Notes: a model not told the origin generated them from the letters alone. DNA of 64,000 bases from G965215055 sp965242685 (GCA_965242685.1 OZ251487.1:992001-1056000); one strand, 5' to 3'; positions 1 through 9,323 are shown, counted from the stretch's first letter. Made by a program: numbers and translations.

Positions 1-985
1 GCTCGATAAGAATCTGCACCAGCGCTTCTTCATCAAGCTCTCCCAGCGTTGCAATGACGGGCAGACGCCCTACAAACTCGGGAATAAGGCCGTATTTGAT
101 TAAATCTTCAGGTTCTATGTAATGCAAAGCCTTGCCTATCCTGAAAGGGCTGTCTTCGCTACGCAGTTCCGCAGAAAACCCGATACCGCTTTTTTCCGTT
201 CGGTCCAAGATCACCTTGTCAAGTCCAGCAAATGCCCCACCACAAATAAATAGAATATTACTGGTATCCACTTGCAAAAACTCCTGTTGCGGGTGCTTGC
301 GCCCACCCTGCGGAGGAACGGATGCAATAGTCCCCTCGGTCAACTTCAATAATGCCTGCTGTACGCCTTCACCAGAAACATCTCGAGTAATGGAAGGATT
401 ATCCAGCTTGCGGGAAATTTTATCTATTTCATCAATATACACGATTCCTGTTTGTGCCTTGTCAACGTCGTAATCACATTTTTGCAGTAATTTCTGAATA
501 ATATTTTCAACGTCTTCACCGACGTAACCCGCCTCGGTCAAAGTCGTCGCATCCGCAATCGTAAACGGGACGTTCAGCAATCGCGCGAGCGTTTCCGCTA
601 ATAGCGTTTTACCTGATCCGGTAGGGCCAATTAAAAGAATATTACTCTTTGCGAGTTCGGCAGTATTTTTCCCGGCATTGCCTGCATCCATACGCTTGTA
701 ATGGTTATAGACTGCGACGGACAAGACTTTCTTGGCGCGCTCCTGACCGATTACATATTCATCAAGAATAGCGTTAATTTCCGCAGGCGTGGGGAGTTTT
801 GTACTTTCTCCGGGGGTATGCACCTCTTCGCACATGATGTCGTTACACAGTTCAACGCATTCATCACAAATAAATACAGACGGGCCCGCAATAAGTTTAC
901 GTACCTCATGCTGGCTTTTGCCGCAAAAGGAACAATACAGAAGCTTATTGCCATCCTGGCCCTTTGTTGTATCTCCGTTACTCAT
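1..985 (-). CDS. clpX: ATP-dependent Clp protease ATP-binding subunit ClpX (3' end cut by window)
   Basis: ClpX is the AAA+ unfoldase that feeds substrates into ClpP in the cytoplasm. About 328 residues are visible of the usual ~425; the C-terminus runs off the left edge. The N-terminal zinc-binding domain has Cys18, Cys21, Cys40 and Cys43. The Walker A motif GPTGSGKT, a Walker B stretch VYIDEIDK and the GYVG pore loop are all readable on the minus strand. The start chosen is the ATG at 985, which gives the usual short lead before the zinc finger. It lies about 208 bp downstream of clpP, so it may have its own promoter as well as read-through from tig-clpP. No long frame is left in the 208-bp gap. 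Identification is firm. Confidence 0.97.
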   Translation of the reverse strand, partial: MSNGDTTKGQDGNKLLYCSFCGKSQHEVRKLIAGPSVFICDECVELCNDIMCEEVHTPGESTKLPTPAEINAILDEYVIGQERAKKVLSVAVYNHYKRMDAGNAGKNTAELAKSNILLIGPTGSGKTLLAETLARLLNVPFTIADATTLTEAGYVGEDVENIIQKLLQKCDYDVDKAQTGIVYIDEIDKISRKLDNPSITRDVSGEGVQQALLKLTEGTIASVPPQGGRKHPQQEFLQVDTSNILFICGGAFAGLDKVILDRTEKSGIGFSAELRSEDSPFRIGKALHYIEPEDLIKYGLIPEFVGRLPVIATLGELDEEALVQILIE

Positions 986-1193
986 GCTGAATCAACCAAA
1001 TACTCGAAAAATACTCAAGGTACCGACATTACGGGCGAAGTTTCAAGTGGAGATAAATCCAAATACAATTCGTCGAAATTGATATTCATTACTACACTAG
1101 TATACGCCTATTTACAATTTTGTGCAGTATACGGCTCAACAATCAATATTTGTGGCGACAGGGTGCCTGCTCCTTAGTCTTATGCAATGACCT

Positions 1194-1841
1194 TTATTCA
1201 GTCAGAGAGTTTTGCTGGCGTTTATCCAACACCTCATCAATCAAACCATACTCCTTGGCTTCCATACCATTTAGAAAGTGGTCACGTTCCGTATCCCGGG
1301 CAATCCTCTCAATTGACTGCCCGGTATGTTTCGCCAGTACGGTATTCAACTCTTCCCGAAGTTTCAAAATTTCTCTGGCATGAATATCGATATCAGACGC
1401 CTGTCCCTGAAACCCACCCATAGGCTGATGAATCATAATCCGCGAATGCGGCAGTGCATAGCGCTTATTTTCTGCGCCCCCCGCCAGCAACAAAGCTCCC
1501 ATGCTTGCAGCCTGTCCGACGCACAAGGTACTGACATCGGTGCTGGTAAATTGCATGGTGTCATAAACAGCCATTCCAGCGGTTACGGATCCACCCGGGG
1601 AGTTGATATAAATGGAAACGTCCTTGTCGGGATTTTCAGACTCCAGAAACAATAACTGGGCAACCACCAAGTTAGCCATCTGGTCTTCTATAGGCCCTAC
1701 GATAAAAATGACTCGTTCTTTCAGTAAACGCGAATAAATGTCATACGCACGTTCCCCGCGAGCAGATTGCTCAATTACCATGGGAACCAAATTCAATGCT
1801 CGTGTATTCAATGCACCAAGGCTCGGATTCATATTTGCCAT
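1194..1841 (-). CDS. clpP: ATP-dependent Clp protease proteolytic subunit ClpP
   Basis: ClpP is the serine peptidase of the ClpXP/ClpAP complex. The 215-residue product has normal family length. The catalytic triad can be placed by motif: Ser113 in GQAASMGA, His138 in MIHQPMGG and Asp187 in the ERDHF stretch. The oligomerisation and substrate region INSPGGSVTAG is intact. It follows tig by 30 bp and precedes clpX on the same strand, the classic tig-clpP-clpX order. The N-terminus is short, as expected for a self-processing propeptide. Confidence 0.98.
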   Translation of the reverse strand: MANMNPSLGALNTRALNLVPMVIEQSARGERAYDIYSRLLKERVIFIVGPIEDQMANLVVAQLLFLESENPDKDVSIYINSPGGSVTAGMAVYDTMQFTSTDVSTLCVGQAASMGALLLAGGAENKRYALPHSRIMIHQPMGGFQGQASDIDIHAREILKLREELNTVLAKHTGQSIERIARDTERDHFLNGMEAKEYGLIDEVLDKRQQNSLTE

Positions 1842-1871
1842 AATAACCGTCTTGTCAGCAAAGTTTAAAGA

Positions 1872-3149
1872 TTACCGGCTCATAAACTCATGAAACGTGA
1901 ATGATCTGGATGTTTGCCTGGACCGTTCAAGCACCCACTCCACAACCTGATCTTCCATAACAAGCGATTCGACAGTCGCCATAGCCTGACGGTTATCATG
2001 ATAGTGCTTGATCACATCTTCTGGCCTGGCATAACCAGATGCAATCAGATTTACATAATTGTTTACTCTTTGGGTATCCAGTTCGATTTTATTGTGATGA
2101 ATAATTTCCCCGATAATCAGACCGATTGACGTTCTGCGTCTGGCCTCATCCTCAAACACGGTATCAGGCAAGTCCGCACCGTTTTCAGTGCCCGTGCCTT
2201 GCTTGCGCAATGCCCGTACCTCCTGCTGAATCAATGAGACGGGGACCTCAAACTCATTTGCTTCAAGCAGGCACCGCATGACTTGATCCTTGTCAAACGC
2301 CTTCTTGCGCCTTTCAAGCTCGGCATCCATGTCACGCTTAAGCCGTTTTTTCAAAGTCTCCAAATCTCCGTCCTCTATTCCGCATTCCCTGACAAAGGCA
2401 TCATTGAGTTCGGGAAGCTTACCCGCCTCGACCTTTTTCATCCTAACTTCAAAAGCAGCCGCCTTTTCAGCCAGCTCCTCCTGCACGTAATCCTTTGCAA
2501 AAGTGACCTGAAACGATTTTTTCTCATCCTTTTTCAAGCCCTGAAGCTGCTCTTCAAACTCCGGAAGCATCCGATTGCCGCCCAGCACAAACGCAAAATC
2601 GTCGCCGCGCCCGCCGGCGAACGCTTTCCCGTCTATCGTACCCTCAAAGTCTATCGTGACGCGATCATTCTTCTTCGCTTTCCTGTCTACCTCACTCCAC
2701 AACATCTTTTTCCTCCGCAGTTTCTCCAGCATCTCATCAAGGTCCTTTGCGGTAATTTCAACCTCCGCAACCGGAATTTCAAACTCACTCACGTCCTTCA
2801 ATTTGATTTCCGGATAGACCTCAAACGTAGCAACGTATTTTAAATCCTGCCCTGCATTCAAACTCGATGTTTCAATCTGGGGACGGCCGACAGGCCGCAA
2901 GTTTTCCTTGCGGACGGCGTGCCGATAGCTTGAGTACATAACGTCCGTAACAACATCCTGAAAAGCCTGTTTCCCGAAACGCTGTCTCACTACGTGCACA
3001 GGCACTTTTCCGGGACGAAACCCGTCAATCCTCGCCGTCGAACTCATGTCGTGCAATTTCTTTTCCACGGCGGAGGTAATTTTCTCGGCCGGCACCACTA
3101 CCGTCATCTTGCGCTCCAAGCCGCCTGTATTTTCTATGGATACCTGCAT
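1872..3149 (-). CDS. tig: Trigger factor (ribosome-associated chaperone and peptidyl-prolyl isomerase)
   Basis: Trigger factor binds the ribosome exit tunnel and shields nascent chains. The 425-residue product shows the ribosome-binding signature FRPGKVPVHVVRQRFG near residue 45, a central FKBP-like PPIase domain around residues 150-240, and a long charged C-terminal chaperone arm. The frame stays open 32 codons further upstream, but that extension reads through the tRNA-Leu gene. The ATG at 3149, giving MQVSIENTGG, is therefore the start. It heads the tig-clpP-clpX group. Confidence 0.96.
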   Translation of the reverse strand: MQVSIENTGGLERKMTVVVPAEKITSAVEKKLHDMSSTARIDGFRPGKVPVHVVRQRFGKQAFQDVVTDVMYSSYRHAVRKENLRPVGRPQIETSSLNAGQDLKYVATFEVYPEIKLKDVSEFEIPVAEVEITAKDLDEMLEKLRRKKMLWSEVDRKAKKNDRVTIDFEGTIDGKAFAGGRGDDFAFVLGGNRMLPEFEEQLQGLKKDEKKSFQVTFAKDYVQEELAEKAAAFEVRMKKVEAGKLPELNDAFVRECGIEDGDLETLKKRLKRDMDAELERRKKAFDKDQVMRCLLEANEFEVPVSLIQQEVRALRKQGTGTENGADLPDTVFEDEARRRTSIGLIIGEIIHHNKIELDTQRVNNYVNLIASGYARPEDVIKHYHDNRQAMATVESLVMEDQVVEWVLERSRQTSRSFTFHEFMSR

Positions 3150-3166
3150 AGTTGCTGTGTGAAGTC

Positions 3167-3251
3167 TGGTGCGAAAGGAGAGACTCGAACTCTCACGGGT
3201 TACCCCACTGGCACCTAAAGCCAGCGCGTCTGCCAATTCCGCCACTTTCGC
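3167..3251 (-). tRNA. tRNA-Leu (anticodon UAG)
   Basis: The 85-nt minus-strand sequence folds as a class II tRNA with acceptor arm GCGAAAG/CTTTCGC, a D-arm, anticodon stem CTGGC/GCCAG around the loop TTTAGGT (anticodon TAG), a long variable arm, a T-arm with GTTCGAGTC and an encoded CCA end. It sits 17 bp upstream of tig, where many gammaproteobacteria carry tRNA-Leu. Confidence 0.96.
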
Positions 3252-3270
3252 AAATTTCCATTATGTACCG

Positions 3271-3299
3271 TTCAGTACATGACGCCCCTTTATTATAAT
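3271..3299 (+). promoter_or_regulatory. Candidate sigma-70 promoter for the CPBP protease gene
   Basis: A perfect TATAAT lies at 3294-3299, with a weak -35 (TTCAGT, 3271-3276) 17 bp upstream. If it is used, transcription begins near 3306. That would exclude the upstream ATG at 3279 as the start of the following gene. This is a sequence match only. Confidence 0.4.
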
Positions 3300-3314
3300 C
3301 AAAACTCAAATATA

Positions 3315-4313
3315 ATGACGCTCGGCCTCAACTTACTTATTCACCGTTATTATATCACTGCCATGCTGGCACTTTGTGTATTCATTATTCTCTTTGCCCT
3401 GGCCCTGTTGAGCGGCGCCATATTTGCCTACCCGTTATACTTGCTGTTGGCAAACTGGTTTGAGCCGGATTTCGAGCGCGTCGTTAGTCGTTGCGTGTTA
3501 ATCGCCACAATAATACTACTGATAGCATTTTTCAAAAGACTTGGTTTCAACTCATGGCGAGAAATAGGGTTTAACTTGAACCAGACACAATTCTGGAAAC
3601 GCTTTTCAAAGGGCTTTGGGGCAGGTGTTCTCATTATGCTTCCCGTGATTGCCGGACTGTTGATTTCCAAAAACAGAGTCATTGACTTTGGTTGGAGCTG
3701 GTCGCCTGACGACTTGTTGTTGTTGCTGATAACGGCACTCGCATCCGGACTACTGATTGCCTTGATTGAAGAAACTTTTTTTCGCGGTGCAATGCTCGGC
3801 GCGATGCGGCGACACAGCTCCATCCCGTTCGCGGTAGTCACGACCAGCTTCATCTTTGCATTTATCCATTTTCTCCGGCCCACAGGCCACCCGTACCCGG
3901 ATGATACAACCTCCCATACCTTTCATTTATTGCCCTCACTTGAAAACCCACAACATCTGAACGCGCCGGACTGGTCAAGCGGCTTCACGGCAATAAAAAA
4001 TGCCTTTGCGTTCTTGCCGCAGCCATTACATATCGCAGATTCCTTTATCGCCCTATTTCTTGCGGGGTGCTTGCTTGGCGTCGTCAAAATTCGCAGTAAC
4101 ACACTCGCCACCTGCATGGGAATCCACGCCGGCTGGGTCTTTGCCATCAAGGTTTTCAAGCGAGTAACCGACTCCAATGACCATGTCGGATACGCCGCCG
4201 CCTGGTTGACTGGCGACTACGATGGCGTCATCGGTTACCTGGCTTCAATCTGTCTCGCCTGTGCAATTATCATTTACATAGGCATGAAAAATCGTGTAAA
4301 CAGTACCGCTTGA
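3315..4313 (+). CDS. CPBP (CAAX protease/bacteriocin-processing) family intramembrane metalloprotease
   Basis: A polytopic membrane protein with several hydrophobic segments. It has the glutamate-rich CPBP motif LIEETFFRG (EExxxR), then FIFAFIHFLR (FxxxH) about 30 residues on, and a final HAGW motif near the C-terminus. These are the three conserved blocks of the ABI/CPBP glutamic-type intramembrane proteases related to Rce1. The substrate is unknown. Three in-frame ATGs are possible (3279, 3315, 3363). The start at 3315 is chosen because a TATAAT lies just upstream of it and downstream of 3279; 3363, directly before the first membrane segment, is equally plausible. No clear Shine-Dalgarno helps decide. 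Confidence 0.82.
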   Translation: MTLGLNLLIHRYYITAMLALCVFIILFALALLSGAIFAYPLYLLLANWFEPDFERVVSRCVLIATIILLIAFFKRLGFNSWREIGFNLNQTQFWKRFSKGFGAGVLIMLPVIAGLLISKNRVIDFGWSWSPDDLLLLLITALASGLLIALIEETFFRGAMLGAMRRHSSIPFAVVTTSFIFAFIHFLRPTGHPYPDDTTSHTFHLLPSLENPQHLNAPDWSSGFTAIKNAFAFLPQPLHIADSFIALFLAGCLLGVVKIRSNTLATCMGIHAGWVFAIKVFKRVTDSNDHVGYAAAWLTGDYDGVIGYLASICLACAIIIYIGMKNRVNSTA

Positions 4314-4386
4314 AAACTCGCCGCCGCACCTGTGCATAGATGCCAAAAGACAGATTTTTGTATGAAGGCAGGCCTTGCAGAAATTC

Positions 4387-4463
4387 TGGGGTGAGCGATG
4401 GGGATCGAACCCACGACCACAGGAACCACAATCCTGCGCTCTACCAACTGAGCTACGCTCACC
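4387..4463 (-). tRNA. tRNA-His (anticodon GUG)
   Basis: Cloverleaf on the minus strand with acceptor GTGAGCG/CGCTCAC, anticodon stem CAGGA/TCCTG around TTGTGGT (anticodon GTG), a T-arm with GGTTCGATC and encoded CCA. The extra G at position -1, the hallmark of tRNA-His, is encoded at 4463. It is followed on the same strand by a 73-bp stretch before the convergent CPBP gene, with no strong terminator. Confidence 0.96.
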
Positions 4464-4551
4464 ACTGAAAGGCGAATATTAACGTATTTGAGGTACACAT
4501 GACCATGCCGCCGTCAACGTGGCGAGGAATACTCGGCAGCCATGCTTACGT

Positions 4552-4628
4552 TGGCGCGCCCGAGAGGACTCGAACCTCTAACCCTCGGCTTAGAAGGCCG
4601 ATGCTCTATCCGGTTGAGCTACGGGCGC
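4552..4628 (-). tRNA. tRNA-Arg (anticodon UCU)
   Basis: A 77-nt minus-strand cloverleaf with acceptor GCGCCCG/CGGGCGC, anticodon stem TCGGC/GCCGA around CTTCTAA (anticodon TCT), a normal T-arm and encoded CCA. It lies 88 bp upstream of tRNA-His on the same strand, so the two may share a transcript. Confidence 0.96.
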
Positions 4629-4798
4629 CTTTCAATATCATCAGTGTAACACTCGGACTCGTTTAGCGTGAACGTGCGGGCAAAGTAAACTTTCAACCCA
4701 TTTCCGCAAGACCCTAGCCCGTGTGAAAACCGAACTTTTCTTTTTCGGACTGTATCAGTAGGATTGCCGCGATCATAACAATGTAATAATAACGAATC

Positions 4799-5665
4799 AT
4801 GTCCAGGGCTATTTCTCACGCAATAAAATTGTTGTCGGGGCTGCCGCTGTGGTTTTTGTATGCCCTCGCCTGGTGTCTATACGTACTGCTTTTCCACGTC
4901 CTCAGAACACGGCGGCGGCTCACGCTGCAAAATCTTAGCGCCTCATTTGTGGAACGTTCCGAATCCGAATGCCTACAACTGGCTAAAAATCACTATAAAA
5001 ACACTTGTATGGTACTTGCGGAAATCATCAAGGCCGCCGGTTTGAACGAACAACAACTCAAACGGCGGATCACGCTCAGAAACCCGGAAATATTGGAAAA
5101 GTATCTAGTCGGTCATCGGTCCGTAATCGTAGTCACCGCCCATCACTGCAACCCGGAATGGGCGCTGCTGGCATGCGCGCTGCACATCAACTATCCGGTG
5201 GATGTCATTTATCGTACCCAGCGTATCGCATGGCTGGAAAAATTTTTCTATGAGCTGCGCACCCGCTTCGGCATCACACCTCTTACCATGGATCATTGTA
5301 TCGCGGCCTCGATGAAACGTGTAAAAATTACCCGAATCATTGCCATGGCCGCCGATCAGTCGCCGCGCAAAAAAGACGCGCTGCATTGGCAGACGTTTTT
5401 GAACCGTGAGACGGCCTTTCACACCGGCACTGAAAAAATCACGCGGGCATTTAAATACCCGTTGATATTTATGTCCATGCAAAGAGCACGCAAAGGCTAC
5501 TATGAAGCCACATTCAAGCTGCTGGCAGAGCCGCCATACTCGAAACAGGCAAATCAATGTACACAAAAATACGTGAACGAGCTGGAAACCTTGATAAAGG
5601 CAAGCCCTGAAGACTGGTTATGGGCGTACCGTCGTTGGAAGCTCGAAAAGCCCGTATACAGCTGA
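4799..5665 (+). CDS. LpxL/HtrB-family lysophospholipid acyltransferase (copy 1)
   Basis: A 288-residue inner-membrane acyltransferase. One N-terminal hydrophobic segment (about residues 14-35) is followed by the LPLAT catalytic H-x4-E motif at His115-Glu120 (AHHCNPEW). Later blocks such as AADQSPR and the C-terminal PEDWLWAYRRWK are typical of lipid A secondary acyltransferases. Its closest relative in the window is the copy at 6424-7332, which shares the AHHCN-EW core and the WLW--RWK ending. Whether the acceptor is lipid A or another lipid cannot be told from sequence. It ends one base before the convergent FetB-like gene. Confidence 0.85.
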   Translation: MSRAISHAIKLLSGLPLWFLYALAWCLYVLLFHVLRTRRRLTLQNLSASFVERSESECLQLAKNHYKNTCMVLAEIIKAAGLNEQQLKRRITLRNPEILEKYLVGHRSVIVVTAHHCNPEWALLACALHINYPVDVIYRTQRIAWLEKFFYELRTRFGITPLTMDHCIAASMKRVKITRIIAMAADQSPRKKDALHWQTFLNRETAFHTGTEKITRAFKYPLIFMSMQRARKGYYEATFKLLAEPPYSKQANQCTQKYVNELETLIKASPEDWLWAYRRWKLEKPVYS

Positions 5666-6382
5666 TTATTCACGGCGCCGTATCGCATACCCTTGTAGCC
5701 ACAAGTAGACGGCAGCGGAAATGCCCGAGGAGCCGAACAATACACTCATAATCACAATCTGATATTTTGCTGCAACAAGCGGCGATACCCCCGCCAGGAT
5801 CTGCCCGGTCATCATGCCCGGGAAAGCAACCAGACCTACCGCAAAAAAGGTATTGATTGAAGGAATAAGTGCGGCATTTAGTGCATGATTGCGCGCCTTT
5901 ACATAATCGGCAACAGTGGCAAGGTCGGATTCAAAACGTTCGGCGGCAAGGCTCACGGTATTCATGGCATTGGAAAATATCATGCCTGCGATGGGAACGA
6001 CATATTGTGGCTGATACCAATAATCGACCTTGAAAACCGCCAGAATGGTCAATGCCAGCGTAGATACTCCGCCGATGCAAATTGCGCCCAAAGCCTCCAG
6101 AAACAGGCGGGGGGAACGACATTTGATCGGTCGCAGTGCAATCCAGCCCGCAATCAGCAGCATGACCGCCAGCATGGACAGTACGATACCGGGGGTTTCC
6201 AGGGCAAAGATAAACGTTAGTACGTATCCAACAGCAATGAGTTGAATTAACATACGTGCCGTTGCGTACACTACCGTTTTGCCATTTAAAGACCAGAGTG
6301 CAAAAATGACGACCACCACGCCGACGGGAATCAGGGCAACAGCCAGATATATCGGCTCAATGTCATGCGCGTATACTTTCAT
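5666..6382 (-). CDS. fetB: FetB/YbbM-like ABC transporter permease (UPF0014 family)
   Basis: A 238-residue protein with about seven hydrophobic segments. It carries the strongly conserved UPF0014 blocks IFSNAMNTVSLAAERF and FPGMMTGQILAGVSP. In E. coli the family member FetB pairs with the ATPase FetA in iron homeostasis. No ATP-binding partner gene is adjacent here; both flanking genes are acyltransferases on the opposite strand. The ATPase must be elsewhere or the role differs. Family assignment is firm and substrate uncertain. Confidence 0.85.
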   Translation of the reverse strand: MKVYAHDIEPIYLAVALIPVGVVVVIFALWSLNGKTVVYATARMLIQLIAVGYVLTFIFALETPGIVLSMLAVMLLIAGWIALRPIKCRSPRLFLEALGAICIGGVSTLALTILAVFKVDYWYQPQYVVPIAGMIFSNAMNTVSLAAERFESDLATVADYVKARNHALNAALIPSINTFFAVGLVAFPGMMTGQILAGVSPLVAAKYQIVIMSVLFGSSGISAAVYLWLQGYAIRRRE

Positions 6383-6423
6383 AATTTTTTCACCATCACA
6401 GTATAATAGTCAGGCTTTCTTGC

Positions 6424-7332
6424 GTGCGTTCACGAGGTGTCAGACATCGTACCGGAAACCCGCTTAACACTTCATTGTTAAAACTTGTAGTAAAACTTAT
6501 TGCGGCCTTGCCGCTACCGGTTCTGTACGGTATTTCCAAGCTGCTCTATTTTCTATTGTTCTTTCTTTTACGGTTCAGACGCAAAGTTGCCGAGAACAAT
6601 ATTCGCAACTCATTTCCGGGCATGAACACAAAAAAACGAAAGACCCTGCTTAAAAATCACTATCGAAACTTCTGCGACGTTGTACTAGAAATCGCAAAAA
6701 GCATCCACATGAGGCCGCCAAGACTATGCAAACACGTAACTTTTACGAATGCAGACATAGTTGAAAAGGCTTTGCAGAACGGGCAAACAGTAATACTGTC
6801 AGTGGCGCATCATTGCAACCAGGAGTGGGCAATGCTGGCAGCAAGCCAACTCTTTAATTATCCGCTTGAGGTGATCTATAAACCATTGCACATAAACTGG
6901 CTAGAAAAACTGGCAAATGAATCCCGTTCCCGCTTCAAGATCACACTGATCCCTACAAAAAACTGCCTGACGGAACTGCTGAGACGCGCCAAACAAACGC
7001 GAGTCATTGCAATCGCCGCAGACCAGGCCCCGCGCAGGAGAGATGAAGCCTACTGGACAACTTTCATGCACCAGCCTACACCTTTCTATTCGGGACTGGA
7101 AAAAATCGCCACATTGCTTAACTATCCGGTATTCTTTGTAGAGCTGGAGCGCGTGAGCCGAGGAAGATATCAGGCCAAATTCAGACAGATTGCCCGCCCG
7201 CCGTACCACAAAAATTCAAACTTGATTTCACAGTGCTACGTGCAAGCCGTCGAAGAACAAATTCTCAAACGGCCTGAAGACTGGCTATGGATACACCAAC
7301 GGTGGAAAAAGAAAAAGTCCTTGTACGACTAA
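6424..7332 (+). CDS. LpxL/HtrB-family lysophospholipid acyltransferase (copy 2)
   Basis: Paralogue of the gene at 4799-5665, with the same plan: an N-terminal membrane segment, then AHHCNQEW with His129-x4-Glu134, an AADQAPRR block and a PEDWLWIHQRWK C-terminus. The first 15 or so residues look non-conserved, so translation may begin at a later non-ATG codon near 6475; no clear ribosome-binding site settles this. The 41-bp divergent gap to the FetB-like gene leaves little room for two promoters. The two copies probably act on different acyl positions or acceptors, which is inference. Confidence 0.83.
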   Translation: MRSRGVRHRTGNPLNTSLLKLVVKLIAALPLPVLYGISKLLYFLLFFLLRFRRKVAENNIRNSFPGMNTKKRKTLLKNHYRNFCDVVLEIAKSIHMRPPRLCKHVTFTNADIVEKALQNGQTVILSVAHHCNQEWAMLAASQLFNYPLEVIYKPLHINWLEKLANESRSRFKITLIPTKNCLTELLRRAKQTRVIAIAADQAPRRRDEAYWTTFMHQPTPFYSGLEKIATLLNYPVFFVELERVSRGRYQAKFRQIARPPYHKNSNLISQCYVQAVEEQILKRPEDWLWIHQRWKKKKSLYD

Positions 7333-7373
7333 AAGCCTTTTCCCTGAACCGCCCCGACGCCGGTACGTAGGCA

Positions 7374-9323
7374 TCAACCCTGTCGTTGTCGAATAAAACC
7401 CGCCAACTTTGCAATCGTAGGGTATTCAACTAAATCGGTAACTTCCACCGTGTCGGGATACAACTCGTCCAAACCAGCGTGTATCTCTACCAGTGCCAAG
7501 GAGCTTGTGCCAAGCTCCAGCAAATTATCGTGAACGGAAAAGGACTTATCCGGCAAAGCCTCCCTGCAAACCCGAGTAATCGAATCTACAATTTCATCGC
7601 CGTATCCCTCGCAATTATTTTCCTCGCCTTCGCTCATCAAAGCCCTCAACTGACCGATGACTTCGTCATAGTTGCCGGCCAGGTAATTCTCGGCAAGCGC
7701 GGTACGCTGAATTTTTCCACTGGTGGTTTTCGGTATCTTCCTGACGGGAATAACCTGATGCACCGCCATACTGAAATGCTCGCTTGCCATGGCGGCTACG
7801 CGCGCGGAAACGGGTATAAACGCTTTCAGATCACCCTTGTGCAGAACAAACACCAGTACCTCGTCTGATCCACCTTTGTCGGTGGCGGTGCCGGTTACCG
7901 CCACCTTGCCGAGTTCCAGGTGCGGAATGGCATGTAAGACCTCCTCAATGTCGTAGGGGTAATAATTCTGCCCGTTCACAAAAATGACTTCCTTGTGCCT
8001 TCCGGTGATAAACAAGCCTTGCCCGGAAACAAAGCCCAGGTCGCCCGTGTCCACCCAACCGTCTTCAAAAAACACGGCGGCATCTTCGCCGATTATCTCC
8101 TCCGTTACATTTGTCCCGCCGATGTGGATGTGTCCAACGGTATTTTCCGATAACGCATTACCCTCTCTGTCGTTGATCCTCACCTTGCAATTCTTTACCG
8201 GCCGACCTACTCCCACCAACGATATGCTCCTGTCATCGCCGGGATGCGGCGTCACTGGAGAGCCGCCGATGGAAAGTGAGCCTCTTTCCACTTGGGCAAC
8301 TTCCAGGGGCGCTCCAATCTTGGGAAAGCTTACCGCCAAGCTCGCCTCCGCCAGTCCGTACACGGGAAACATGCTGCATTCGGACAAGCCGTATCGCGCA
8401 AGCCGGGAGGCGAATTGCCGGCAAAGATTGACAGAAATGGGTTCCGCACCGTTGAAGATCAAACGCACATGCGATAAGTCAACGTCATCCAGGCCTTTGC
8501 GCTCCAGTGCGTTCAGAAAATGCTTGTAGCCGAAATTGGGTGAACACAACACGCTGGCCTTTCTTTCACTCGCGGCAATCATCCAGTACAGGGGGCGGCG
8601 TATGAACAGGTCGGTGCGCATGATGCAATGGCTATAGTTACAAACCACCGGATTGACATGAAAACCGATCAATCCCATGTCATGGGTAAGCGGCATCCAG
8701 CTCAGGCTGACGTCTTCATGGGAGAATGCGGCGCCTTTTTCAATGCCTTCAATATTGGCGATCAGGTTACGATGCTTGAGCACAATCCCCTTGGGGTCGC
8801 CCGTAGAACCCGAAGAAAACTGAATAAAAGATATATCGTCGGGCGCCACATCGGCGACCCGGCCAGCGGTGCTCACGTCAACGACATCATCGCTCAGCAA
8901 GGTCTTTTCAGCCAACTGCCGATAGACGACACTTGCGGCGTGATCCTCGTCACTCGCCTCCAACCGGCTCAGGCTCTTGCGATTGGTGTACAGGAAAGGT
9001 CTGCCCAGTTTTTTTGCTACATTAAGTACCTTGCGCCGATGCTGCGCACTGATACCTACCGCCAAAGGCACGGGAATAATGCCGCCGAGTTGACAGGCCC
9101 AGAAGACGTCCACCATCTGCCGGTTATCATGCAGAAACAGGATCAGATGGTCGCCCTTGTGTATGCCTTTCTGTTGTAACAGATGAAGCAAGCCGAGTGC
9201 GCGCTGATACAACGACTCGTAACTGACCGTTTTTTCCTGCTCTTGACCGTCCATGAAACAGACGTACCGATGACGGCTGCGATGGTGATCCAGTGCCTCA
9301 ACCAATGTATGGAATTGCATCAC
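7374..9323 (-). CDS. Fatty acyl-AMP ligase with C-terminal acyl carrier domain
   Basis: A 649-residue ANL-superfamily enzyme. The adenylation core has the P-loop FSSGSTGDPKG at about 169-179, the DTGDLGF motif and a late PKTTSGKIQRT with the catalytic lysine. A stand-alone carrier domain fills the last ~80 residues; ELGTSSLALVEI carries the probable phosphopantetheine serine, Ser608. This layout fits fatty acyl-AMP ligases that load an acyl chain directly onto a carrier protein rather than CoA. No polyketide or peptide synthetase lies beside it, so the acceptor pathway is unknown. The two lipid acyltransferases next door make a lipid-modification role attractive, as inference. The start is ATG at 9323 or the next codon. 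Confidence 0.85.
   Translation of the reverse strand: MMQFHTLVEALDHHRSRHRYVCFMDGQEQEKTVSYESLYQRALGLLHLLQQKGIHKGDHLILFLHDNRQMVDVFWACQLGGIIPVPLAVGISAQHRRKVLNVAKKLGRPFLYTNRKSLSRLEASDEDHAASVVYRQLAEKTLLSDDVVDVSTAGRVADVAPDDISFIQFSSGSTGDPKGIVLKHRNLIANIEGIEKGAAFSHEDVSLSWMPLTHDMGLIGFHVNPVVCNYSHCIMRTDLFIRRPLYWMIAASERKASVLCSPNFGYKHFLNALERKGLDDVDLSHVRLIFNGAEPISVNLCRQFASRLARYGLSECSMFPVYGLAEASLAVSFPKIGAPLEVAQVERGSLSIGGSPVTPHPGDDRSISLVGVGRPVKNCKVRINDREGNALSENTVGHIHIGGTNVTEEIIGEDAAVFFEDGWVDTGDLGFVSGQGLFITGRHKEVIFVNGQNYYPYDIEEVLHAIPHLELGKVAVTGTATDKGGSDEVLVFVLHKGDLKAFIPVSARVAAMASEHFSMAVHQVIPVRKIPKTTSGKIQRTALAENYLAGNYDEVIGQLRALMSEGEENNCEGYGDEIVDSITRVCREALPDKSFSVHDNLLELGTSSLALVEIHAGLDELYPDTVEVTDLVEYPTIAKLAGFIRQRQG

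Noticed and set aside
3150..3245. 32-codon upstream extension of tig
   Set aside because: It is the tRNA-Leu gene read in frame; trigger factors start MQVS- at 3149.
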